This document shows positions 15,197 to 23,052 of a DNA stretch of 24,329 bases, piece by piece (positions within the stretch are counted from its first letter, which is position 1; each line of letters starts with the position of its first letter). The notes below the pieces were generated by a model. It was not told the origin of the DNA, ran no database searches, and worked only from the letters and a program-made list of their open reading frames with translations. The position numbers and the translations under genes are program-made. Origin of the DNA: Acidobacteriota bacterium (GTDB lineage Bacteria > Acidobacteriota > Terriglobia > UBA7540); contig JAKAWN010000043.1 in assembly GCA_021827245.1 (NCBI GenBank), positions 1-24,329 on the forward strand, written 5' to 3'.

Positions 15197-15801
15197 GACT
15201 GCCAGATAACAGCGCGGGCGAGAAAACGATCCGCCATCCCGAACTCTGTGGCCTAATGCAACGGCCACCGGCAAGCCCGGGAGAGTGCGGAACGTGTGAA
15301 AAGCTCAATCCAATGGTTGCAAGGGTTTTCATGTTTTGTCGCTTCCTGCGTCGAAGATCGGGCAAAGATTTCGGAAAAGCAGCGTTAGGAAATATCGGCC
15401 TATTTTTCAGTCATATACGGACAGTAATTTGTGTCTTTGTCATTGAAATAGCACGTCCGTTGGCCCATTGCGTGCATGAGATCTCAGCAGCGATCAACGC
15501 AGGTATCGGGATTAAGCCCTTCGAACAGAAGGGTTGCGGGGATAGTGGGAAAAAGGATCTGGAGTTAATCGGGTGGAGCAAAAGCCCTTCGCAAATCTCG
15601 GGTATTGCAGACAGCGGGAGGATTTCCGGACCGCGGTCGGCATTCGTGTCTCTGGCGCAAGGCTGCTCCGCTTTGATGCTCCAAGCGCAAGTGTGCTGCC
15701 CGGCGTAGGGTCGTGGGCGGGACGTAGCTTTCTACAAGAGCAGTCAGGTTGCGGATCGGCTTACAGAAAATAAGGTTCTGTAAGTCACAGGGCGAAGCTT
15801 T
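15197..15801 (+). other. Long structured spacer before the antiterminator gene
   Basis: Between the kinase and the NusG-like gene lie 605 bases that break an otherwise tight gene order. Hairpins are visible at 15515-15535 (8-bp stem with one wobble), 15724-15735 (GTAG-CTTT-CTAC) and 15760-15784 (9-bp perfect stem). The part around 15385-15460 is A/T-rich and could hold a promoter. A 171-codon frame from 15193 to 15708 overlaps the kinase stop as ATGA. It has many rare codons (AGA, ATA, TTA, CTA) and no family motif, so I treat it as probably non-coding. A leader on which the following antiterminator acts is a reasonable idea, not shown. Confidence 0.5.
15760..15784 (+). promoter_or_regulatory. 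Perfect 9-bp hairpin just before antiterminator gene
   Basis: CTTACAGAA (15760-15768) and TTCTGTAAG (15776-15784) are exact inverse complements around a seven-base loop. The hairpin ends 17 bases before the ATG at 15802. No T-tract follows. It could regulate translation of the antiterminator or act as a pause signal. Confidence 0.5.
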
Positions 15802-16395
15802 ATGCAGAATGAGCTGATCGAACGCGGCGTTGAGGACAGCGGGACCGATAGCGGGTGGTATGCCGTTTATACACGGCATCAGCACGAGAAGACCGCGGCC
15901 GATCTTCTGGCGAGGAAAGGATTTGAGACTTTCTTGCCTCTTTATTCGGCCACGCACCGTTGGAAGGACCGGAACAAGGTGCTCTCTTTGCCGCTTTATC
16001 CGAATTATATATTCCTCCACGGCGGGGTGGAGCGCAGGATTGCGATTCTGTCCACGCCCGGCACGATTGGGTTGGTGGAGTTTGCGGGTCACGCGAGCAG
16101 AATTCCGGCGGCGGAAATCGAAGCTGTTCGCCGAGTGATCGAGAGCCATCTGAACGTTGAGCCTCACCCCTTCCTGAAATGCGGCGATTGGGTGCGGGTG
16201 AAGAGCGGGCCGCTCGGCGGAATCGAGGGCATTCTGGTCCGGAAGAAGAACCAGGACCGGCTGGTGCTTTCGGTGGAATTGCTTCAGAAATCAGTTTCCG
16301 TAGAAGTGGACGCGCTGGCGGTCGAGAGGACTGGGCGGATCAATGCTCCTGCGTTCGTGCCTCCTGGTGTCAGCCCCGTCTGGGTGCACTGTTAA
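15802..16395 (+). CDS. NusG-like (UpxY/RfaH-type) transcription antiterminator
   Basis: The 197-residue NusG paralogue has an N-terminal NGN domain at about 18-115 (WYAVYTRHQHEKTAADLL, LYPNYIFL) and a C-terminal KOW domain at about 125-170 (DWVRVKSGPLGGIEGILV). Specialised NusG proteins of this type travel with RNA polymerase and suppress termination in long surface-polysaccharide operons. Its position, at the head of the sugar-synthesis half of the locus and after a structured spacer, fits that role. The ribosome-binding site is weak (AGGG), and a hairpin ends 17 bases upstream, so expression may be controlled. Confidence 0.9.
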   Translation: MQNELIERGVEDSGTDSGWYAVYTRHQHEKTAADLLARKGFETFLPLYSATHRWKDRNKVLSLPLYPNYIFLHGGVERRIAILSTPGTIGLVEFAGHASRIPAAEIEAVRRVIESHLNVEPHPFLKCGDWVRVKSGPLGGIEGILVRKKNQDRLVLSVELLQKSVSVEVDALAVERTGRINAPAFVPPGVSPVWVHC

Positions 16396-16423
16396 TCATA
16401 GTGAAGTTGTCACTGGTCATCAT

Positions 16424-17587
16424 ATGGGACTATTCGCGGTCAAGGATTTAGGCAGTTCTTCATCACCGACGCGGCAGGGTGCAAGGTTCATCAATCCCGC
16501 GAAACAGGATCTCGCGGACATCCCGTCCGAGGCGCAATTCGCTGGAATGCTGTTGCTTGAGCGGAGAAGGGCGGATCGCTCTGGCAAGCCATTTCTGCTG
16601 ATGCTTCTGGAAATCGAAGACGCTCTTGAGGCTGACCTGTCCGGTGAGCTTTTGAGGAGGATCTGGTCCTCGCTTTCCTCTTCGATCCGGGACACGGACG
16701 TTTTAGGGTGGCACAAGAACGGAGGCGCGCTTGGGATTCTCTTTACAGAATTGAACACCGAGGGGCCCCAACCCGTCAGGGAAGTGATCCACGCAAGGAT
16801 ACGTTCTGGCCTTTCTGTGCAGCTCACGGCCCCGGAGATGAGCCAAATCAAGATCAGCCTGCATCAGTACCCCGATCAATGGGACCTCGAGGACGGACCG
16901 CCTCCCAACTTACGGCTGTATCCGGACCTGGTCGAACGGGACGAGGAACGGAAGTTTTCGCAGATGGTGAAACGGGCGATTGACATTGCGGGGAGCTTGA
17001 GCGCGCTTGCAATCCTTTCGCCTCTTTTTGCTCTGATCGCCTTGCTCATTCGTCTGACTTCCAAAGGCCCCCTGCTGTTCCGCCAGGTTCGGGCCGGCAG
17101 GTATGGACGCAGATTTACTTTGCTTAAATTCAGAACTATGTACTGCAAGGCAGACGAGGGCATTCATAAGCAATATGTTCAGGAATTCATCACGGGCAAC
17201 GGCAAGAGCCAGGCGAAGGACAAAACCTCCGTCTATAAGATCAAGAACGATCTTCGGATCACTTCCATCGGAAGGCTGCTGAGAAAGACCAGCCTTGATG
17301 AATTGCCCCAGTTCTGGAATGTCTTGATGGGGCAGATGTCGCTCGTCGGGCCGCGACCGCCGATTCCCTATGAAGTCGAGTGCTACGACACCTGGCACCG
17401 GCGGCGCTTGCTCGAAGTGAAGCCGGGCATTACGGGCCTTTGGCAAGTTTACGGTCGCAGCCGGACCAAGTTTAATGACATGGTTCGCCTCGACCTGCAG
17501 TATGCCAAGTCATGGTCGATTTGGCTTGACCTAAAGATCCTTTTCCGGACTCCAGGCGCTGTTGTTTCGGGAGATGGGGCATATTAG
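16424..17587 (+). CDS. Initiating sugar-phosphate transferase with GGDEF-like N-domain
   Basis: A 387-residue membrane protein. The C-terminal half (about 180-387) is a bacterial polyprenyl-phosphate sugar-1-phosphate transferase: KRAIDIAGS, a membrane helix at about 187-210, KFRTM, LDELPQFWNVLMG, SLVGPRPP and PGITGLWQVYGRS. It would load the first sugar-phosphate on undecaprenyl phosphate. In place of the four-helix N-terminus of WcaJ there is a soluble domain at about 38-150 that follows the GGDEF pattern: LLERRRADRSGKPFLLMLLE, LLRRIWSSL, then GGALG where GGDEF would be. Catalytic residues are lost, so it is at most a sensory or structural relic. The ATG at 16424 has no good ribosome-binding site. 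A 28-base gap follows the antiterminator. Confidence 0.88.
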   Translation: MGLFAVKDLGSSSSPTRQGARFINPAKQDLADIPSEAQFAGMLLLERRRADRSGKPFLLMLLEIEDALEADLSGELLRRIWSSLSSSIRDTDVLGWHKNGGALGILFTELNTEGPQPVREVIHARIRSGLSVQLTAPEMSQIKISLHQYPDQWDLEDGPPPNLRLYPDLVERDEERKFSQMVKRAIDIAGSLSALAILSPLFALIALLIRLTSKGPLLFRQVRAGRYGRRFTLLKFRTMYCKADEGIHKQYVQEFITGNGKSQAKDKTSVYKIKNDLRITSIGRLLRKTSLDELPQFWNVLMGQMSLVGPRPPIPYEVECYDTWHRRRLLEVKPGITGLWQVYGRSRTKFNDMVRLDLQYAKSWSIWLDLKILFRTPGAVVSGDGAY

Positions 17588-17789
17588 AAGCGTTTTCCTT
17601 TCCGGGGTGCCGGCAGAAACAAATCATATCTCAATCACAATCGTATATTGAACTGGAGAGGCTGCGCCTCTCGGCAAGGGCACGCAAAGCGGAAGCTTCG
17701 GTGGCTTGGCCGACAGGCGAGGACTTCTCTCCGTCCCCGCCAGCGCAGGGTCATGCGTAGCCCTGTGCCGGGTGAGGGAGGGGTCAGAA
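17588..17789 (+). other. Spacer with hairpins, repeat-like
   Basis: This 202-base gap holds a perfect 7-bp hairpin GAGAGGC-TGC-GCCTCTC (17656-17672) and GCGCAGGG/CCCTGTGC (17743-17768, one wobble), flanked by further C-rich and G-rich arms. No T-tract follows either. It may be an interspersed palindromic repeat or a leader. The motif ACGCAAAGC at 17681 recalls a c-di-GMP riboswitch, but the rest does not fit. Confidence 0.4.
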
Positions 17790-18791
17790 ATGGTTGGAAT
17801 TGGCATAATAGGTTACGGTTACTGGGGGCCAAACGTTGCCCGGAACTTCGCGAAGGTTGAAGGAAGCAGGGTGGTTGCGATTTGCGACAGAAGCGAAGCG
17901 GCACTGGCCCGGGTAAAGCAGGCGCACCCCACAGCCCGCCTGACAACCAGCCCGGAAGAAGTGCTTATATCCGGCGACGTGGACGCGGTGGCGGTGGTCA
18001 CACCGGTCTGGACCCATTACGAACTCGCCAAAATGGCGCTCCTGGCCGGGAAACAAGTCTTCGTCGAGAAGCCTTTCACTTCCACCTCGGCGGAAGCGGA
18101 AGAATTGATCGAAATCGCCCAGCGGAAGAACCTGACCATCATGCTCGACCACACGTTTCTCTTCACCGGTGCTGTACGAAAGATCCGGCAACTGATCGAC
18201 GATGGCATGCTCGGAAATCTCTATTACTACGATTCGATGCGCGTGAATCTGGGCCTTTTCCAGCACGACATCAACGTGCTGTGGGACCTTGCGCCGCACG
18301 ACCTTTCGATCCTCGACTATCTGATTGCCGCGAAGCCGGAAGCCGTCGTGGCAACCGGCGAGTCCCACCTGAATGGCGTGGAAGATGTGGCGTTTATTAC
18401 GGTCTATTTTCCCCAGAACGTCATCGCCCACGTCAACGTCAACTGGCTTTCGCCGGTGAAGATTCGGACCACGCTGATCGGCGGCGAAAAGCGCATGCTG
18501 GTCTGGAACGATCTGGAAGCGGATGAAAAGATCAAGCTCTACGATAAGGGCGTGACGATGGACAACAAAGATGGCGTCTACCAGTTGCTCGTCAGCTACC
18601 GCTCGGGCGATATGTGGGCGCCCAAGGTGGAGCAGACCGAGGCGCTCAAGGCTGAAGCCGAATACTTCATTGATTGTATTGACCACCAGAAAACGCCCTT
18701 TAACGACGGCATGGCGGGTTTGCGAATCGTGCGGATGCTAGAAGCGGCTGATGAATCGCTCAAGAAAAAGGGTAGGGAAGTGGCCGTATGA
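17790..18791 (+). CDS. Gfo/Idh/MocA oxidoreductase, WbpB/WlbA-like
   Basis: The 333-residue NAD(P)-dependent dehydrogenase has a Rossmann start (GIIGYGYWGPN, 5-15), the family EKP motif at 93-95, and the C-terminal substrate domain with a WDLAPHDLSI segment holding the likely catalytic His. With the acetyltransferase and aminotransferase that follow, it resembles the WbpB-WbpD-WbpE set that converts UDP-GlcNAc-uronic acid to a 3-acetamido form: dehydrogenation at C3, amination, acetylation. The exact substrate is inferred. The ATG at 17790 follows GGGAGGGG; an earlier in-frame start at 17706 would add residues without family match. It overlaps the next gene by ATGA. Confidence 0.88.
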   Translation: MVGIGIIGYGYWGPNVARNFAKVEGSRVVAICDRSEAALARVKQAHPTARLTTSPEEVLISGDVDAVAVVTPVWTHYELAKMALLAGKQVFVEKPFTSTSAEAEELIEIAQRKNLTIMLDHTFLFTGAVRKIRQLIDDGMLGNLYYYDSMRVNLGLFQHDINVLWDLAPHDLSILDYLIAAKPEAVVATGESHLNGVEDVAFITVYFPQNVIAHVNVNWLSPVKIRTTLIGGEKRMLVWNDLEADEKIKLYDKGVTMDNKDGVYQLLVSYRSGDMWAPKVEQTEALKAEAEYFIDCIDHQKTPFNDGMAGLRIVRMLEAADESLKKKGREVAV

Positions 18792-19285
18792 ACGAGTACT
18801 GTTGCATTGCGGACGACGTCAAGCTGGGTAAGGGAGTCCGGCTTTCCAAGTTCATCAACCTGTACGGCTGCGAGGTTGGCGACTACACCAAAATTGGCGC
18901 CTTTGTCGAAATTCAGAACAACGCGAGCGTTGGGAAGAATTGCAAGATCTCGAGCCACACATTTATCTGCGAGGGCGTCACAATCGAAGACGATGTCTTC
19001 ATCGGGCACGGCGTCACTTTCATCAATGACACTTATCCCCGCGCCACAAACGCGGACGGCAGGCTTCAGACGGAAGCAGACTGGAAGGCCGAGCGCACGG
19101 TCGTAAAGTGCGGCGCTTCGATCGGATCGGGAGCGACCATCTTGTCCAACGTGGTCATTGGGGAAAAGGCCTTGGTTGGGGCGGGAAGCGTCGTGACCAA
19201 AGGCGTTCCGGCCGGCGCCATTGTGGCCGGCAATCCAGCGAAGTTCATCAGGTGCATGAGCGAACAGAAAGTGGGGGCAAAGTGA
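18788..19285 (+). CDS. Hexapeptide-repeat N-acetyltransferase, WbpD-like
   Basis: The 165-residue left-handed beta-helix acyltransferase shows repeated hexapeptides (VKLGKG, CEVGDY, ASVGKN, VTIEDD, ASIGSG, VVIGEK) and the closing loop GVPAGAIVAGNPAK. The insert HGVTFINDTYPRA is typical of acetyl-CoA-dependent enzymes acting on UDP-3-amino sugars such as WbpD/WlbB. It would acetylate the 3-amino group made by the aminotransferase encoded next. Both ends overlap neighbours (ATGA and GTGA), so the three genes are translationally coupled. Confidence 0.88.
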   Translation: MNEYCCIADDVKLGKGVRLSKFINLYGCEVGDYTKIGAFVEIQNNASVGKNCKISSHTFICEGVTIEDDVFIGHGVTFINDTYPRATNADGRLQTEADWKAERTVVKCGASIGSGATILSNVVIGEKALVGAGSVVTKGVPAGAIVAGNPAKFIRCMSEQKVGAK

Positions 19286-20520
19286 GCCAAGCGTCAAAGA
19301 TTCCATTTCTTGATCTTGTGACTCCTCATCGTGAGCTCGAGGAAGACTTGTTAGGAGTCCTCCGGACTGCGCTGCGGAAGGCGGCGTTTGTTGGGGGGGC
19401 GATGGTGGAAGATTTCGAAAAAGCTTTTGCGGGATTTTGCGGAACAAAGCATTGCGTTGGAGTTGGCAGCGGCACCGACGCGCTCCGGTTCGCGCTGATC
19501 GCTGCGGACGTTCGGCGCGGCGATTGCGTGGTTACCGTGCCGAATACTTTTATCGCAACCACAGAGGCAATTTCCCAAGCGGGCGCCGTCCCCGCCTTCG
19601 TGGACATCGACGAACGGACCTACACGATGAGCCCCGACAGATTGCGGGAGTTTTTTGAGTCGGACTGTGTGCTTGACGGACAGTCGAGAAGGCCGATCCA
19701 TAAGGCGTCGGGCAGGCCTGTCACCGCGATTGTGCCTGTACATTTGTACGGCCAGATGGCCGACATGGACCCGATTATGGAAATTGCGGATCGCTACGGT
19801 CTCCGCGTCGTGGAAGATGCGTGTCAGGCGCACGGTGCGGAGTACTATTCGCGGAAGCGGCGGGCCTGGTTGAGGGCAGGAACGCTGGGACAGGCGGCGG
19901 CGTTCAGTTTTTATCCCGGCAAGAACCTGGGAGCCTGCGGCGAAGCAGGGGCGGTAACTACAAATGACGAGACAGTCGTGCAAATAGTCCGGATGCTTCG
20001 AGACCACGGCCAAGCGCGCAAGTATTACCACGAAATCGAAGGTTACAACGGGCGGTTGGATGCGATTCAAGCAGGCTTCCTGAAAGTCAAGCTGGCGCAT
20101 CTTTCGGAATGGAACGAGGCGAGGCGCGAAGCGGCGGAGCGTTACAACGAGCTTTTCCGCGCTGCTGGAGCACAAGATGTCGCGCCGTTTAGAGCTTCGT
20201 ATTCGCGAGCTGTGTACCACCTGTATGTTATCCGCGTTCCCGACCGGGCCGGGCTTCAGAAAGCGCTTGGCGAGAGCGGCATCGGAACCGGCATTCATTA
20301 TCCCGTGGCGCTTCACCTTCAGAAAGCCTACGAACACTTGGGCTACAAGGCGGGAAATTTCCCCGCCGCTGAAAAAGCCGCGGAAGAAATTCTTTCGCTT
20401 CCCATGTTCCCTCAACTAGGCGAGGCAGAGCAGGAATACGTCGTGAGGCAGATCGTTGAATTCCTTTCGAGGCATGAACAGAGTGGCCTGGGCCAGCAGG
20501 TCGCCGTCACTACAAGCTAA
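19282..20520 (+). CDS. DegT/DnrJ/EryC1 aminotransferase, WbpE-like
   Basis: The 412-residue PLP-dependent sugar aminotransferase has GSGTDAL at 62-68 (cofactor phosphate region), VVEDACQAHGA at 177-187 (cofactor ring contacts) and the PLP Lys214 in FSFYPGKNLGA. The end GIHYPVALHLQ is typical of the family. It probably aminates the 3-keto nucleotide sugar from the dehydrogenase two genes upstream. The start is taken as GTG 19282, which overlaps the previous stop as GTGA and begins SQASKIPFLDL, the normal family N-terminus. The open frame to the left of it has no family match. A short insertion around 130-146 (LDGQSRRPIHKAS) is slightly longer than usual. Confidence 0.9.
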   Translation: MSQASKIPFLDLVTPHRELEEDLLGVLRTALRKAAFVGGAMVEDFEKAFAGFCGTKHCVGVGSGTDALRFALIAADVRRGDCVVTVPNTFIATTEAISQAGAVPAFVDIDERTYTMSPDRLREFFESDCVLDGQSRRPIHKASGRPVTAIVPVHLYGQMADMDPIMEIADRYGLRVVEDACQAHGAEYYSRKRRAWLRAGTLGQAAAFSFYPGKNLGACGEAGAVTTNDETVVQIVRMLRDHGQARKYYHEIEGYNGRLDAIQAGFLKVKLAHLSEWNEARREAAERYNELFRAAGAQDVAPFRASYSRAVYHLYVIRVPDRAGLQKALGESGIGTGIHYPVALHLQKAYEHLGYKAGNFPAAEKAAEEILSLPMFPQLGEAEQEYVVRQIVEFLSRHEQSGLGQQVAVTTS

Positions 20521-20523
20521 ATT

Positions 20524-21765
20524 GTGTTTCGCCAAATCAGGACACTCAAGGATGTTGTTGACTGGGGCTTGTGCACCGGTTGCGGCGCGTGCTTCTACGC
20601 CTGCCGGAAGGGTGGGATTTCCCTGGTCAACGTCGAATCGGTTGGCATCCGGCCTCGCTTCAAGAGCGCCGATTGCGCTTCCTGCACGGAATGCCTTTCG
20701 ATCTGCCCCGGCTATTCGGTGGACGCAAGCCTCGTTAGCGGACACGCTGCCCGGCCGACGGAAGCCGACCATGAATTTGGCCCGGCGCTTGAGATCTGGG
20801 AAGGCTACGCGGCCGATCCCGAGATTCGATATAAGGCGTCTTCGGGCGGACTGCTTACGGCGCTCGCGCTCTACTGCCTCGAAAACGAAAACATGGAATT
20901 CGCGCTCCACACGGGCATGGATGAATCGAAGCCGTGGACCAACCGGACGGTGCAGAGCAGGACGCGCGAGGACCTGCTGAGGCGGACGGGCTCGCGTTAC
21001 GCGCCAGCTTCGCCGTGCGATGGCTTGCAGGCGATTGAGCAAAGCCCGCGCCCTTGCGTCTTCATCGGCAAGCCGTGCGACGCAGCCGCAGTAGGGAAGC
21101 TCAGAGAAGAGCGGCCGCAGCTTGACCGGAATCTTGGTCTTGTTCTGACTTTTTTTTGCGCTGGCACGCCCAGCACGCAAGGAACGCTCGACTTGATTAC
21201 TTCGCTGGGCGTCGCGCCTAAGACTGCCACATTCGTGCGCTATCGCGGCGAAGGCTGGCCGGGCAGGTTCAAGGTGCTTTTCAATGGAAACGGCGGAGGG
21301 AAAGCCGCACCCTATGACGAATCGTGGGGCCGCCTCGCGCATTACACGGCGCTCCGCTGCCGGCTCTGTCCGGACGGGCTGGGACGCGTGGCGGATATAT
21401 CGTGCGGTGACGCGTGGGAAAGATTCAGCGGCGACGGTGATCCCGGCTGCTCGATTGCTCTCGTTCGAACCCGGCGAGGAAGCGAAATTCTACACCGCGC
21501 CATCGACGCGGGATATGTCGAGCTCAGGCCCACCGGGCCCCAGGCGGTGTTTGCCGCCCAGCCCAATCTGCTCGCGCGGCGGAGGGAAATCTTTGGCCGG
21601 CTTTTGGCTATGCGCGCTTTCCTGGTTCCAATCCCCCGCTTTCGGGGATTCTCACTTCTTCGCGGCTGGAAGAGCCTTCCGCCGGGAAGGAAGATCCGCA
21701 GCGTCCTGGGCACGGCGAGGCGCATCGCCCTTCGAAGCATGTGGCGAAGACGGCCCGTGACTTAA
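20524..21765 (+). CDS. FrhB-like Fe-S protein (coenzyme F420 hydrogenase/dehydrogenase beta-subunit family)
   Basis: The 413-residue protein has an N-terminal 2x[4Fe-4S] ferredoxin domain: Cys17, 20, 23, 27 (CTGCGACFYAC) and Cys51, 54, 57, 61 (CASCTECLSICPG). FrhB N- and C-domains follow (KASSGGLLTAL, FIGKPCDAAA, CRLCPDGLGRVADISCGD). In archaea and actinobacteria the family binds FAD and transfers electrons with F420. In EPS loci relatives occur near pyruvyl-transferase or sugar genes with unknown roles, so a redox step on the polymer or its precursor is possible. The start is GTG 20524, three bases after the aminotransferase stop, without an obvious ribosome-binding site. The basic C-terminus may touch the membrane. 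Confidence 0.8.
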   Translation: MFRQIRTLKDVVDWGLCTGCGACFYACRKGGISLVNVESVGIRPRFKSADCASCTECLSICPGYSVDASLVSGHAARPTEADHEFGPALEIWEGYAADPEIRYKASSGGLLTALALYCLENENMEFALHTGMDESKPWTNRTVQSRTREDLLRRTGSRYAPASPCDGLQAIEQSPRPCVFIGKPCDAAAVGKLREERPQLDRNLGLVLTFFCAGTPSTQGTLDLITSLGVAPKTATFVRYRGEGWPGRFKVLFNGNGGGKAAPYDESWGRLAHYTALRCRLCPDGLGRVADISCGDAWERFSGDGDPGCSIALVRTRRGSEILHRAIDAGYVELRPTGPQAVFAAQPNLLARRREIFGRLLAMRAFLVPIPRFRGFSLLRGWKSLPPGRKIRSVLGTARRIALRSMWRRRPVT

Positions 21766-21830
21766 CCCTGCTGTGATCTGGCTTCCGTCAAAATGTCTTT
21801 TTCATCTTATCAAGCTTGAGTTTTTAATTC

Positions 21831-23036
21831 ATGCGGGTTTGCATGCTGACTTATTCGTTCTACGGGTTTGACGCCCGGGTGCAGCAGTATGCCCGCGCAC
21901 TGGTCGAAAGGGGCGATGAGGTTGACGTCATCGCCTTGCGTCGCGAGGGATTGCCAAAGTACGAGATCGTCGAAGGAGTCAATGTCTATCGCATTCAGCA
22001 CCGGACACGAAACGAACGCACGCAGTTCGCGTACCTCTTGCGAGTCTTTCGATTCCTGCTCCATTCGGCGTTCTTTGTCTCGAAAAGACACGCTGCCAAG
22101 CCCTACCAATTGATTCATGTCCACACCGTTCCGGACTTTCTGGTCTTCGCGACTCTGGTGCCGAAACTGCTCGGGGCTCGCATTATTTTGGACATTCACG
22201 ACATTTTGCCGGAATTTTATGCCAGCAAATTTCACGCTGACCCGGAGTCGTTACTTTTCAAGACGCTGCTCTTCATTGAACGCAGATCTGTCAGGTTTGC
22301 CGACTACGTGATTGTCGCGAACGACCTTTGGTGTGAGCGCATCAAAGTGCGCTCGGCCCAAAATGGAAATTGCATGGCAATTCGGAATTATCCCGACCCG
22401 CGGCGTTTTTTCCCGCGGCCGAATGGCGGAGGCAATGGGAAATGCCTCATCCTTTATCCGGGCACACTTAATTGGCATCAAGGAGTGGACGTGGCGGTTC
22501 GCGCGTTCGCGAAAATCAAAGACAAAATTCCGGAGGCCGAGTTCCAGATTTACGGTGAGGGTCCCGCGAGGTCCAGCCTTATTTCGCTCGCTGCAGAGCT
22601 CGGTCTGGATGGAAGGGTGATTTTCAAGACATTTCTGCCCGCCAGTGAGATTGCCAATGTCATGGCAGGAGCCGATCTTGCCGTTGTGCCTAAAAGAGCC
22701 TCCTCGCCCTTCGGCAATGAAGCAGCAAGCACCAAGATCTTTGAGTTTATGGCTTTGGGCGTTCCAGTGGTCGCCTCAAGGACCAGAATCGACACTCATT
22801 ATCTCAACGACTCGCAGGTGAAGTTTTTTGAGTCGGACAACGAAGATGATCTGGCGGAAGCCATCCTGACGATGGCGAGCAATCCTGAGCTTCGGGCGAG
22901 GTTTGCGGCCAATGCCGGCCGATACGCATCTTCGAACACCTGGGCGAACAAGAAGCTGGAGTATCTCCGGTTGGTTGATTCCCTGGTGAATACGGGCAAA
23001 ACCCACGCGCTTGGGAAACAGTCGCGCGACGTATAG
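21831..23036 (+). CDS. GT4-family glycosyltransferase
   Basis: The 401-residue GT-B-fold glycosyltransferase has the N-domain start MRVCMLTYSFYGFDARVQQYARAL, HVHTVPDF in the middle, and the GT4 donor-binding E-x7-E motif (NEAASTKIFEFMALGVPVV, near 297-305). It would add one sugar, with retention, to the lipid-linked repeat unit. The gap of 65 bases before it is A/T-rich (TCAAGCTTGA then TTTTT) and could hold a minor promoter; no good ribosome-binding site precedes the ATG. The donor sugar cannot be told from sequence. Confidence 0.88.
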   Translation: MRVCMLTYSFYGFDARVQQYARALVERGDEVDVIALRREGLPKYEIVEGVNVYRIQHRTRNERTQFAYLLRVFRFLLHSAFFVSKRHAAKPYQLIHVHTVPDFLVFATLVPKLLGARIILDIHDILPEFYASKFHADPESLLFKTLLFIERRSVRFADYVIVANDLWCERIKVRSAQNGNCMAIRNYPDPRRFFPRPNGGGNGKCLILYPGTLNWHQGVDVAVRAFAKIKDKIPEAEFQIYGEGPARSSLISLAAELGLDGRVIFKTFLPASEIANVMAGADLAVVPKRASSPFGNEAASTKIFEFMALGVPVVASRTRIDTHYLNDSQVKFFESDNEDDLAEAILTMASNPELRARFAANAGRYASSNTWANKKLEYLRLVDSLVNTGKTHALGKQSRDV

Positions 23037-23052
23037 GACGCTGCGCTACACG

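Noticed and set aside
15193..15708. 171-codon open frame overlapping the kinase stop as ATGA
   Set aside because: It has many rare codons, no motif, no ribosome-binding site better than chance, and covers a hairpin-rich spacer. Kept only as a remark.
17670..17715. Possible c-di-GMP-I riboswitch (ACGCAAAGC motif)
   Set aside because: The GNRA-capped first hairpin and the GGTAGC-type receptor strand expected on either side are missing, so a nine-base match is not enough.
21806..21828. Intrinsic terminator before the GT4 gene (TCAAGCTTGA then T-run)
   Set aside because: The palindrome has no loop and the stem would be only three to four weak pairs, too unstable for termination.
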